Source of the DNA: Trichomonas tenax
Taxonomy: Eukaryota; Parabasalia; Trichomonadida; Trichomonadidae
DNA: 13,498 nucleotides
NCBI GenBank assembly: GCA_023091735.1
Contig: JALKBU010001264.1
Span: 1-13,498 of the forward strand
Direction of reading: 5' to 3'
Position numbers and translations under genes: made by a program. The notes below the pieces were generated by a model that saw nothing but the letters and a program-made list of their open reading frames with translations, was not told where the DNA came from and ran no database searches. Positions within the stretch are counted from its first letter, which is position 1, and each line of letters starts with the position of its first letter. Positions 1 through 8,061 of the stretch are shown here, in pieces.

Positions 1-260
1 TCTTCTTTCCTTATATTAAAACTAACATATGATGTTATTTCGTGAAGATTGCTTCTAATAAAATCATCACTGAGATTAAAAATATTTTTGAGCTCATTCA
101 GGGCAGAATCTTTATCTGAAAGCAAGCATGCTTGTATACACTTTGTTTTAAATGATCTCTTTTGATAAATGTCATTTATATTCGATAAGATTCCAAGCAT
201 TCTAAAATTTCCTTGAACAACTTGGCAATATTATTCTTCAATAAAAATATCAATTTTCAT
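1..260 (-). pseudogene. Unrecognised protein, 5' part, broken by one stop; runs off left edge
   Basis: Reading the minus strand, an ATG at 260-258 opens a frame that meets TAA at 233-231 after nine codons and then stays open for about 76 codons to the window edge. The downstream peptide looks like real protein: it is mixed and helical, contains FRMLGILSNI, IQACLLSDKDSALNELKNIF and ITSYVSFNIRK, and has no low-complexity runs. I do not recognise the family. The TAA is one transition from CAA (Gln), so a single nonsense change in a gene starting at 260 is the simplest reading. It lies head to head with the plus-strand pseudogene starting at 466, across a 205-bp AT-rich gap in which I found no clear initiator motif. 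The alternative is that the true start lies downstream of the TAA. Confidence 0.45.
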
Positions 261-465
261 TTTTCACTAAATCTATCAACAATAGATGACTATCATTTAA
301 TGCAGTGGTATCATTAAAAGCTACTTATCCATAATATCATGTATTATTTACTTAAAATAACTATAAAAGATATGAAATCATATCGAATCAAAAGAAATAT
401 GCAAAAAATAGGAGTTGAAATCTAGGCATGATATATATCAATATACTTATAAAGAAGGAAGTGTA

Positions 466-1284
466 ATGAGCTGTACAAACGATATCGAAATCTTAAAAGA
501 AGTTACTGAACATGCTCGCTATGATAATTTCAAACTTTAGTAAGAGATATGTGATCATAATCAATCAGAAAAGGAATTTAATGAGTATGTAGTTTCGATA
601 TAATGGTGATATAACCTGGCAAAAATGTCATGTAAATATCAAAAATATGGTATCTTTGTCAATCTGCCAAGTAAAACTCATTTAATGTCAACTTCAGTTG
701 ATTCAACTTCCAAAGAGCGAAAACAAGATAATCTTTGGAAATTTATTCATGTAATGGACTTTTAAAAAAGTGTTCCATTGGAGTTTGAACATCTATTTGA
801 CATGCTAATTGAAATACCTTCATATGCTTATCGATACCTTAATATTAAACAATACTTTCAAGAAACACAATCCATTGATTATCGACTAATATTGATTGAT
901 TTCACGCGCAACTTAGCAGCTTTTCATTTATCAAAAGTAAGTTTTTCCACCATTGACCGACTTGGGATTGAATCCATCAATGAGGTAGTCCAGCAGATAA
1001 ATAACTTAGATTTAGAGCTTCAAGATACAGTTATTTCACAATTAATTTTCACATCAAACTTTTTTGATTTATATACAAACTATGAACCGATCTATTATCT
1101 GCTTAGCCAAAATTGTCATTTGATTCCACAAAACTCGGTCTATAATAATATTATGAAATCAAAGATAACCTCATCAACATTGTTAAGATGGTTGGCGAGT
1201 TGTTCGATAATCAAAATCTCTACGGATTCATTAATGAAATCAGAAAAGTTTATGAAAACATATTTAAATCTCAATGAAAGGTAA
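466..1284 (+). pseudogene. Unrecognised trichomonad protein, decayed by five in-frame stops
   Basis: One reading frame runs from ATG 466 to TAA 1282-1284, about 272 codons. It is interrupted by TAG 538-540, TAA 541-543, TAA 601-603, TGA 607-609 and TAA 763-765, with no frame change needed. Protein-like sequence lies on both sides of each stop, for example EILKEVTEHARYDNFKL before the first pair and SKERKQDNLWKFIHVMDF before the last. The longest intact part (778-1284) has no ATG at its head, only TTG, so it is not an independent gene. It reads as an alpha-helical, Leu/Ile-rich polypeptide without membrane segments. The terminal TAA is followed by A, making the TAAA poly(A) motif expected at a genuine trichomonad gene end. 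I do not recognise the family. An ankyrin-protein N-terminal domain was considered, but no ankyrin repeats are visible. Confidence 0.55.
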
Positions 1285-2147
1285 ATATTTAACATTTTAC
1301 ACTAAACATTGTATAATTCTAATTGAATCTACTGATATAAAGTTGCCTAAATTCATTTTTAATGAAAGATGTTTTTCAAATAAATTTTCAAAGTGTGCAT
1401 AGCACATTTAACAGCATAATCACAACATAACGCACAAGTGTATATCAATTCCTACTTATTTATAGTCATAAGACATAGGAAAATAATGTGATTTGTGTTG
1501 TCGAGTAATATTCATCAATAGTATATGGTTTTTCTATAAAATTATAATTAAGTATGAAGAACATAATAATGCAATTAAAGAAAAATATATTTTTGGCAAT
1601 ATCTGCATCTAGATGATGTAGATCAACTGACAATATGCATTTTATATATAGAATAATTAGAAAAAACAGTATATTTGAGCTATAAAACATGTTTATTCAA
1701 AGATATGATAAAAATCTAAAATAGGAATATATATTTTGGAAATCCATCGGTTTCTTCAATTGGACATATTCTCCCAACGTATGTAATTTCAATTCTAGAT
1801 ATAAATGTTAGCTATAGGATGTTTGTGCTTTTTTGAACGTTGAAAAGTATAAATAGTCTTATGTATTTAATGAAACAATATTCTAACGCACGTTAGAAAT
1901 GTAACTAGACCGAGTAATAGCCAATAAATTGAAAATCTTTTTGCAAATTTTATATAATTGAAATAGAACAGCTAAATAGAAGCCAACATGCTTAGCAGAT
2001 ACAGGACAACAAAAATCCGGTAGTGTGTATCATGAAAGCGTGTTATTAAAAATTAGCAATATTTAAAAACAAGCCCATGATTGCTGTAATATGGAGATTT
2101 GGTAAGATTTGCGCTGCTTCTGCTTTGACTGTCGCTAAAAATACGTG
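1285..2147. other. AT-rich spacer, no supported gene
   Basis: This stretch has stops in every frame apart from a 74-codon minus-strand frame at 1466-1690, which is Phe/Ile-rich with no family resemblance and is judged to be chance. No RNA gene, long repeat or palindrome was recognised. Confidence 0.5.
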
Positions 2148-2330
2148 TTAGTTGATAAAAATATGAAATCGAAGGTTTGCATTATTTTGAAATTTTTCGA
2201 GATATGATTTGACAACGTAATATGCAATTGCTATAGCCAAGCTATCGTGTGTCAATTGAATTCTGTCGGTTTCGTTGTTTTGACGAACTTTGATTTGTAT
2301 CTCATGCTGGCCAACTTGAATCGACTCAGC
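2148..2330 (-). pseudogene. Short remnant of an unrecognised gene
   Basis: A minus-strand frame is open for 60 codons between TAA 2333-2331 and TAA 2150-2148. It reads like genuine protein, with amphipathic stretches such as HEIQIKVRQNN, RIQLTHDSLAIAIAYYVVKS and LEKFQNNANLRFHIFI. It has no ATG, so it can only be an internal or 3' fragment. The upstream TAA could again be a CAA change, but beyond it the sequence loses coding character. GC is higher than in the spacer to its left. The alternating beta-like start followed by a helix is reminiscent of a ubiquitin-like or small alpha/beta domain, but this is too short to call. Confidence 0.3.
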
Positions 2331-2333
2331 TTA

Positions 2334-2815
2334 GGACTATTATCATCTCCAGAGGATGGAGTATCTGTGGTGCAAGTATGGTGAGCAGGCTTCAACGAGA
2401 AGCAAGAATCACCAAAAGTGACTTTGCAATGACGTTAAAATTTTGGCCCTCTCAAATCTTGTAAAGTATTCAATTTTTTCGAGCTTCCGCAACTTGACGC
2501 AACATTGGCTCTCAATTTTGAGAGGATTTGTAAAGTTGCGTCATGTTGAGGAAACCGCTCAAGTCCCGTTCATAATAATACAATTCTATAGTTTACAAAA
2601 AAATAATATTTCAATTTTATAGAAATTAAATTGTTAAATTGTGTGGTGCAAAGGTTGAAAATTTAGGGTATTCAACAAAAACTTTAGTTTTTAAAATATA
2701 TGCATCTATACAAAGGATATTAGTTATATTCAAAGTTAGAATATTCAAAAATGATTAGAAGTTTCACTTTTGTGGATTTAAAGATTCCTAATAAAATTTT
2801 ATTTTTTTATTGATG
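2334..2815. other. Intergenic region upstream of the WDR11-like gene
   Basis: This holds the nested inverted repeat at 2485-2553 and then an AT-rich stretch leading to the initiator-like motif. No gene was recognised on either strand. The part before about 2560 has clearly higher GC than the last 250 bases, so it may carry more gene debris. Confidence 0.4.
2485..2553. repeat. Nested inverted repeat (hairpin within a hairpin)
   Basis: The outer arms 2485-2503 and 2535-2553 (19 nt each) are complementary at 17 of 19 positions; the shared core is TGACGCAAC opposite GTTGCGTCA. Inside the loop, 2509-2515 and 2518-2524 (CTCTCAA and TTGAGAG) form a perfect 7-bp stem around TT. The structure lies about 270 bp upstream of the WDR11-like start. 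It could be a foldback remnant of a mobile element or a structured transcript end. Nothing in the sequence decides between them. Confidence 0.55.
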
Positions 2816-2822
2816 TCATTCA
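2816..2822 (+). promoter_or_regulatory. Initiator (Inr)-like element at the gene start
   Basis: TCATTCA fits the trichomonad initiator consensus TCA+1 followed by Y, W, Y, W, with the A at 2818 as the predicted transcription start. It ends on the first base of ATG 2822. Trichomonad initiators lie just upstream of the start codon and give very short leaders; here the leader would be 4 nt. This argues that translation starts at ATG 2822 rather than at ATG 2813, which would precede the predicted transcription start. Confidence 0.6.
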
Positions 2823-5539
2823 TGAATTTCGACATAATTCCTGAGTTTCCTCCTTCACCTGTCAAAGAAAACAGCGGAGCCATAGACTGGGGAATGGACA
2901 ACGTCATTGCTTACGCGTCTGGATGCATCGTTCACCTTTGTTATATCGTTGATGGCAAATTACTTAGAGCAAACAGCATCGATTGCTCGCCAAACCCTGT
3001 CACGAGCATTTCTATACACTCTGATCAGAGATTGATTGCGATATCTGACTCAGAAGGCCGCATATACATATATCACGTTGAAAAACAGACAATTATCGCT
3101 TTGTGCAGGTCATTCTTGACAGATAAGATATTCAAAGTCAAATGGTTCGGTGAATATTTGCTTGCTTTGTACAATTCAGCGCGTTTTAGATGTTTCGTTT
3201 ACAAACCTGGAATTGCCAGTGATACGCACTACAACATGCAAGAATTTTGGTCAATTTCGCTTCCTTATGCATACACAACGTTTTCTATCGACCCTCACAC
3301 ATTTAATTATATTTTATTCAGCGGAAGCCAACCAAAGTTTTCAGTCTATAAAGTTGAGTCCCCACATGTGAAACCAGAACCCCACTTCGAAGTTGTAGAA
3401 CTCACTAAACCAGACGAGATTTTAGATTCTCAATGGTCTTATCATGTTCCAAGCGTTATTTTCATTATCACTAGAAGCGAAATCATGTGCTTCCATATGG
3501 ATATGAAAGCTTTAATCCCAATTATCACGAGAAAGACAACATTAACACAATTCACTAAAATGATACAATTCTACAGCGATCACACGAAGTTAATGACACT
3601 TCACAAGAATGGCGCCATCACACTTATGGAAACTTCAGGATCTTTCTTCAAATTTGATATAACGAAAGAAATTTCACCAAAACACTACAAGAGCTCCATT
3701 TTAACAGTGTGTAACTCCACAACAACAGACAGATACGTTTGTTTCTACTACAATAACATCGGCATCTCTTTGATGGATATGAATGATTTTACAATCAAAA
3801 GCATTTGTCCAATCTGCCCAGCAAACGTTACAAGCTTCGACTGTGATGGCACTGTATACGCTTACGGTACTGATCAAGGCGCTATCATTGCCGGAAACTT
3901 GTTTGAATCTTCTGATATGTCGAGATTCATTGTTTCTTCAAACTCAGTCATTTACGTCTCTATTAACTCGACATTGAGAATCATATACTTCCAGACATCG
4001 GACTCCATCGGCTACATCGATCTCAGCACAAGGAGGCATCAAGTTTACCAATCGAGATACGGCGAAATCGTTTCTTCTAAATGCTTCAGCTCTCACTTCG
4101 GAACATTCATTGTTGCTCGTGATAAGACTGCACTAGGCGTGTTCATTCGCAACAAGGAAATTCCGGTCCTTCTCGACGAGGAAATGGTCGAAATCAGCGT
4201 CGATGAGCTCAATTCATCACAGGAGAGCGGAAGATTCGCAGTTTTGGACAAGAACTCAGAGATATTCGTCTACGAGTACGACATGACATCGACATCATCG
4301 GAGATCAAACATGGACGTTATATGCTCAACACGAAGCTTATTGATAGCCCAGGTGTGTGCATCTGCTTGCACGGAACAAGCTTTATCATTGCATTCCAGA
4401 ATGGTGTCTTCATCTTCATGGATGAGAAGACAAGAATGATTAAGAAAATTACGACAAAATACACAAATGTTCGCAAACTTAAATTCATCAACGACTTGAT
4501 CATTGGTATCTCTGATAGCAAGATGTTTGTCATCTCAATGAAGGATGAACAGAATATCAGAGAGTGCCCACAGCCAATCAGAGATTTCTCGCCAATCGAT
4601 GCAAAAATAGTTTTAGTTTTGAGTAATGACAAAGTTTTGAGAATCATCAAGTTAACAGATTTCAAACCAATATCGCCAACAACGAAGTTCATGCCTCTGG
4701 AGACAAGAAGCGACTTCTACAAGAGGAGACTTCAAAACTTGCATTCTTTCAAGGAGTTCATCTCTGAAGAAGCGAGAGATGTGCACGCAATCATACAAGG
4801 AAAGCAATGCCTAAGATTGCAGAGCGTAATCGGATACAATGACGAAATATCAAGAAAAGCTGTTTGCGAGTTAGTAGACGCATGCGACATAAAAGACAAA
4901 GAAGGACATAGATTCAAGTTCATGCACAACATGTTCAACGACAATTTCAATTATTGCTCGTCGATCGTTCAGTCAAGATTCGAAGACTTCGAAGATAGAT
5001 ACTTCGAGAATTCGTTGCTCGGCTGCCTACTAATCACTTTAGATAGATCACAGACACTAGACAGCAAGAAGATGGCATTCATTGAGACATCAGCTGTATC
5101 TTTGCTCTCTTTCCACAAGTTCTACGAAGGTTGCGCTTTGTTCAGGCTGTTCAACATGGACAAGAAAGGCTTCGATTCGATAATGGAATACGGACAAGTG
5201 AAGCTCGCCTCGATGTTCTGCTTGTTCACTCTCAAAGGTGATGACAAAAAGGAAGCTTTGTTCAAGCTCGCTTGTCTCACGCTGGACACATATTCGTTAT
5301 ACAACGCAATGTTATTGTTTGCTGCAGCTGGTGAATTCCATCCTGTGTTGGACATAATATTCAAACTCGGAAGAGAAGTTGATGCACACTTCCTATTCTT
5401 GTACCTGAGCGACAAAGGGCTTCTTCACGAACTGACACATGAACAAATGTCTTTAGTACACAACGTGGAAACTCTCGACAGAGTTGTTGAGAAGATAGAA
5501 CTCAAGTATGCAGACATCTCGCAGAACTTCGCTGAATAA
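2822..5539 (+). CDS. WDR11-like beta-propeller/alpha-solenoid protein
   Basis: An intact 905-residue protein. Near its N-terminus GAIDWG (residues 19-24), followed by a stretch like IAYASGCIVHL, matches the signature opening of WDR11 proteins, in which the first propeller starts with an ALDWG-type motif. Residues about 10-650 have the repeating short beta-strand pattern of two WD-type propellers, for example IAISDSEGRIYIYHV. Residues about 740-895 are helical and resemble the WDR11 C-terminal solenoid. In animals WDR11 works with FAM91A1 at the trans-Golgi to capture endosome-derived vesicles. A similar role here is inference. It is shorter than the human protein (about 1220 residues), as many protist versions are. 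No introns, higher GC than the flanks, and no broken motifs. The start was chosen from the initiator-like motif; two upstream in-frame codons (TTG 2810, ATG 2813) are less likely. Alternatively it is another propeller-solenoid coat or tether protein. Confidence 0.6.
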   Translation: MNFDIIPEFPPSPVKENSGAIDWGMDNVIAYASGCIVHLCYIVDGKLLRANSIDCSPNPVTSISIHSDQRLIAISDSEGRIYIYHVEKQTIIALCRSFLTDKIFKVKWFGEYLLALYNSARFRCFVYKPGIASDTHYNMQEFWSISLPYAYTTFSIDPHTFNYILFSGSQPKFSVYKVESPHVKPEPHFEVVELTKPDEILDSQWSYHVPSVIFIITRSEIMCFHMDMKALIPIITRKTTLTQFTKMIQFYSDHTKLMTLHKNGAITLMETSGSFFKFDITKEISPKHYKSSILTVCNSTTTDRYVCFYYNNIGISLMDMNDFTIKSICPICPANVTSFDCDGTVYAYGTDQGAIIAGNLFESSDMSRFIVSSNSVIYVSINSTLRIIYFQTSDSIGYIDLSTRRHQVYQSRYGEIVSSKCFSSHFGTFIVARDKTALGVFIRNKEIPVLLDEEMVEISVDELNSSQESGRFAVLDKNSEIFVYEYDMTSTSSEIKHGRYMLNTKLIDSPGVCICLHGTSFIIAFQNGVFIFMDEKTRMIKKITTKYTNVRKLKFINDLIIGISDSKMFVISMKDEQNIRECPQPIRDFSPIDAKIVLVLSNDKVLRIIKLTDFKPISPTTKFMPLETRSDFYKRRLQNLHSFKEFISEEARDVHAIIQGKQCLRLQSVIGYNDEISRKAVCELVDACDIKDKEGHRFKFMHNMFNDNFNYCSSIVQSRFEDFEDRYFENSLLGCLLITLDRSQTLDSKKMAFIETSAVSLLSFHKFYEGCALFRLFNMDKKGFDSIMEYGQVKLASMFCLFTLKGDDKKEALFKLACLTLDTYSLYNAMLLFAAAGEFHPVLDIIFKLGREVDAHFLFLYLSDKGLLHELTHEQMSLVHNVETLDRVVEKIELKYADISQNFAE

Positions 5540-5540
5540 A
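5537..5540 (+). terminator. TAAA poly(A) motif overlapping the stop codon
   Basis: The stop codon TAA is followed by A, giving the TAAA motif that in Trichomonas serves both as stop codon and as cleavage/polyadenylation signal. The same arrangement occurs at 1282-1285, 11716-11719, and on the minus strand at 11770-11767 and 12893-12890. Confidence 0.55.
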
Positions 5541-5665
5541 GAAATTAATATTTGTTTTCTTTCACTAATTGATAATAAAAGATATATCATATTGAGAATA
5601 AAGCAGAAGACATTAAATTAGCGAGAAAATGCCTGAATGAAATAGAGATTTGGCTGCTGAATGCA

Positions 5666-7134
5666 TTATGATTGTGATTTTGATTCAGAAATGCATAAAT
5701 TGCATTGCAGCCGCCATAGATTAAATCCTTGTGCTTCCTGAGCAACAGCGATCAATGACTTTCTTGCAAGAACAACTGTAACAAGAAGATGGCTGATTGC
5801 CTCGGCTCTGTCAGAGAATGTTGCTGGCTCGATAGCCTCATTAACTGGTGTCTGATACTTAGACTTGACAAAGTTGATTGTGTTGTAGACATTAGCAACG
5901 AAGTTCTTGTAGATGCGGCAGACGTTCATGAGCTCCTCGCGGCCAATGCATCTATGTCTATCAATGGATCTGATGACTGGGATGACTTCTGTGAGGAAGC
6001 TGTGCATCTCTGGCGATGTTGTCTGCGGGCTGACAATGTTCATCTTATCAAGCGGGCAGGTATTGCGCTCGAGGTTGTTGAGAAGGATGTATGCGAATGA
6101 AGCATCAGCAGAATGAAGGCTGTTGCTGAACTGAACAAGTGACTCTTCAAGTGGCTGAACGATACCATTGACGAGTTCGTTATTCTCGAGAGACTGGATA
6201 ATAAGAGCAATATCAGCTTTGTTCTTGTGGAGTGTATCGATGTTGAGAATGGCAGCTGGAAGTGTCTGGCATTCAACCAGAAGCTTGGCATCAGCATCCT
6301 TGATATTGTTGTTAGCGCGCTCTGTGAAGTAGAAGACATCGGATCTGAACTTGCGAGCATTGTCATGGATCTGATCCTGGAGATACTTCATGGCCTTGAT
6401 CATCTTGAGCAGCTGAAGAGCTGCAGCAACTGTGGATGAAAGGGCAATTTCAGACTGGTTCTCTGTTCTTTCATCGTAGTTATTGCTAACGTAGTTGATA
6501 ATCTTGCTGATGGGACGATTGTGTTGTTGTTGTGGCGGTCCATGAAATTAATGAGCTCATTGGCAGCAAGCGTGACAGCTGGTGGAACGCTGTTCTGGTG
6601 ATCGTGGATGACCTTGAGAGACTCTTTGATGTTCCGGATAAGGTCTGGCGTGATTTCATTGAGATCGTTTGTCATGTTGTTCTTGAGAGCCTGGTCTTCG
6701 ATGAGCTTGTCCTTGTAAACAAGGATATCTGTCTTGCCCTTGCGCTGTGTTGGAAGATCTGTGAAGTTCTCTGTGACGTGGCCGAGGTTTTGGAGGCTGC
6801 GCTCGAGTATGTCGAAGTTGCCTGCATCGTAAATTGCTGGGAGAACCTGGCATACAGAGCCAAAGATATCATCGCACTTAGCCTGAACAAGATGTGGTTT
6901 GAGTGTTGGGAGTTCCACAAAGCTGGACTTGATGAGATGTTGGACTGCACGAAGCTCGTTGACGAGCTTGGTGTTGGTGAAGGATATGAGAGAGAATTTA
7001 TTATTGTATTCTTTGCTGAGAGAGGATTTGTTGACTCTATTAATCGATAAGAGAGGATTTACTATTGTATTCTTTGCTGAGAGAGGATTTACTGAATGGA
7101 CGAAAAATGTTACTTTTGATTTTTCCGCGTGCAA
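5666..7134 (-). pseudogene. All-alpha-helical (helical-bundle) protein, frameshifted and lacking a start
   Basis: Two overlapping minus-strand frames, together about 480 codons, look like parts of one protein. The upstream frame carries sequence such as VQHLIKSSFVELPTLKPHLV and VTLAANELINFM, then loses sense near 6535. The downstream frame is open from about 6530 (PISKIINYVSNNYDE) to TAA 5668-5666, so a one-base deletion or two-base insertion at the CAA-rich run 6517-6535 explains the break. The whole protein is predicted helical with Leu/Ile/Ala heptad-like spacing, as in talin/vinculin-type bundles (for example residues near ARKSLIAVAQEAQG). That comparison is structural only and no family motif is certain. 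The 5' end has no ATG: the frame opens at TTG 7134 and its first 45 codons cross a tandem array. GC is like that of the WDR11-like gene, which converges on it with 126 bp between stops. A truncated pseudogene is likely; a sequencing error is possible for the single frameshift. Confidence 0.5.
6990..7090. repeat. Short tandem array, GAGAGRATTT every 30-31 bp
   Basis: GAGAGRATTT occurs at 6990-6999, 7020-7029, 7051-7060 and 7081-7090 (spacing 30, 31, 30). Units 1 and 3 are nearly the same: 6990-7029 and 7051-7090 match at 38 of 40 positions. Units 2 and 4 share only the heading. The 61-bp offset between the matching units is not a multiple of three, so the duplication puts the two copies in different frames of the helical gene. 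Confidence 0.7.
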
Positions 7135-7620
7135 TCTCTCACAAGCATTAATTAATGCTCAATGCTTATTAATAATTCCACTAAGTATGAATGATTGCAT
7201 CAACATAGTGAATTTGATAAGAATTTGCACAAAATGTCACGATAAGAGGTAATTGATTAATCGTTCGGAAATTATTCGTTTGCAATTCAATGTGAATTCA
7301 AGATTTCCCGTTCTTCACTTTTTCCCCACGTATTGAATAATAACTCAAGGCATTCAACACCTTATCATTTTATATTGATTGTTTACTAAATTTTTGCTTT
7401 TTTTAATTAGTGAATTTATACGCATAAATAGATTATGCTTCGATAAAATAAATAATGCGTTAAAAATAATTATAGCTAGGCACACACAATCCTAAATATC
7501 AACTGAAATAGAACTTTATCCAAATGAATAAATAAATTATTCCGAATACTTTTATTAAGATTTTTGAACTTCAGATGCAGCAATAGTTAAGCATTAACAA
7601 CCAAAACGCAAGTAGTATAC
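7135..7620. other. AT-rich spacer between the helical pseudogene and the mobile element
   Basis: No supported gene on either strand. One plus-strand frame extends into the first 115 bp, but it is the shadow of the helical gene. GC falls steadily toward 7620. No RNA gene, palindrome or copied flank was recognised. Confidence 0.45.
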
Positions 7621-7680
7621 AGAGTGTGATTTTTTCGGGGTAGTCCAAAATTTTGTCCAAACCCCAAAAACTCCCACTCT
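7621..7680. repeat. 60-bp near-palindrome, candidate left terminus of the Maverick-like element
   Basis: Reading inward from both ends, 23 of 30 positions pair without gaps. The outer six (AGAGTG and CACTCT) are perfect, and the arms share T-runs and G-runs before an AAAATTTT-type centre. It starts with AG, as Polinton/Maverick termini usually do, and it sits where the composition changes from host-like to very AT-rich, 381 bp before the PolB start. No partner copy is visible at the right side of the window, and no target-site duplication can be tested. It could equally be a small foldback insertion. Confidence 0.45.
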
Positions 7681-8061
7681 GTGAATATCCATAAGTATAA
7701 TTTCCCAAAAATTCATATTATAACAATTTTCCTATCATTTATATCAAAATCCCAATAATTTCTATAATTTGTTATTAAAATGTATTGTTTAATTAATAAT
7801 CTAAATTCTTATTGTTATGATTTATAATGGTTTATCTAAATTTGTAAAAATAAAAAATAATTTTTATATATTATGAAAAAATTAATATATTTTTTCTCTA
7901 ATAAATAATTATGATGATGTATTTATAGAATATTATATAAGTAGATTTTGATGAAAATTATTATGAAGAATTTTAAAAAATATATCAAAAAATTACATGT
8001 CAAAAATAATTTGGAAAATTTGAGGTATTTATAAAAATATTATTTTTTTTATTTTTATTAA
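7681..8061. other. Very AT-rich leader before PolB
   Basis: Almost pure A/T with long T- and A-runs and no gene. It probably contains the PolB promoter: the last 20 bases (TTTTATTTTTATTAA before the ATG) resemble the sequence before the two intact minus-strand genes of the same element. Confidence 0.4.

Noticed and set aside
1466..1690. 74-codon minus-strand frame with a true ATG
   Set aside because: Phe/Ile-rich composition typical of random AT-rich DNA, no initiator motif, no neighbouring coding signal and no family resemblance.
3150..5415. Several frames inside the WDR11-like gene on both strands
   Set aside because: All overlap a long intact gene with clear coding character and look like its shadows.
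6656..6950. Minus-strand Arg/Pro- and Ser-rich frames
   Set aside because: Out-of-frame readings of the helical gene.
2520..7031. GAGAGGATTTGT occurs at both 2520-2531 and 7020-7031
   Set aside because: A shared 12-mer is expected a few times by chance in 13.5 kb of biased composition, and the flanks do not match.
5789..7252. Plus-strand frames opposite the helical pseudogene
   Set aside because: They are Cys/Val-rich mirror translations of the helical gene, with no independent start or end signals.
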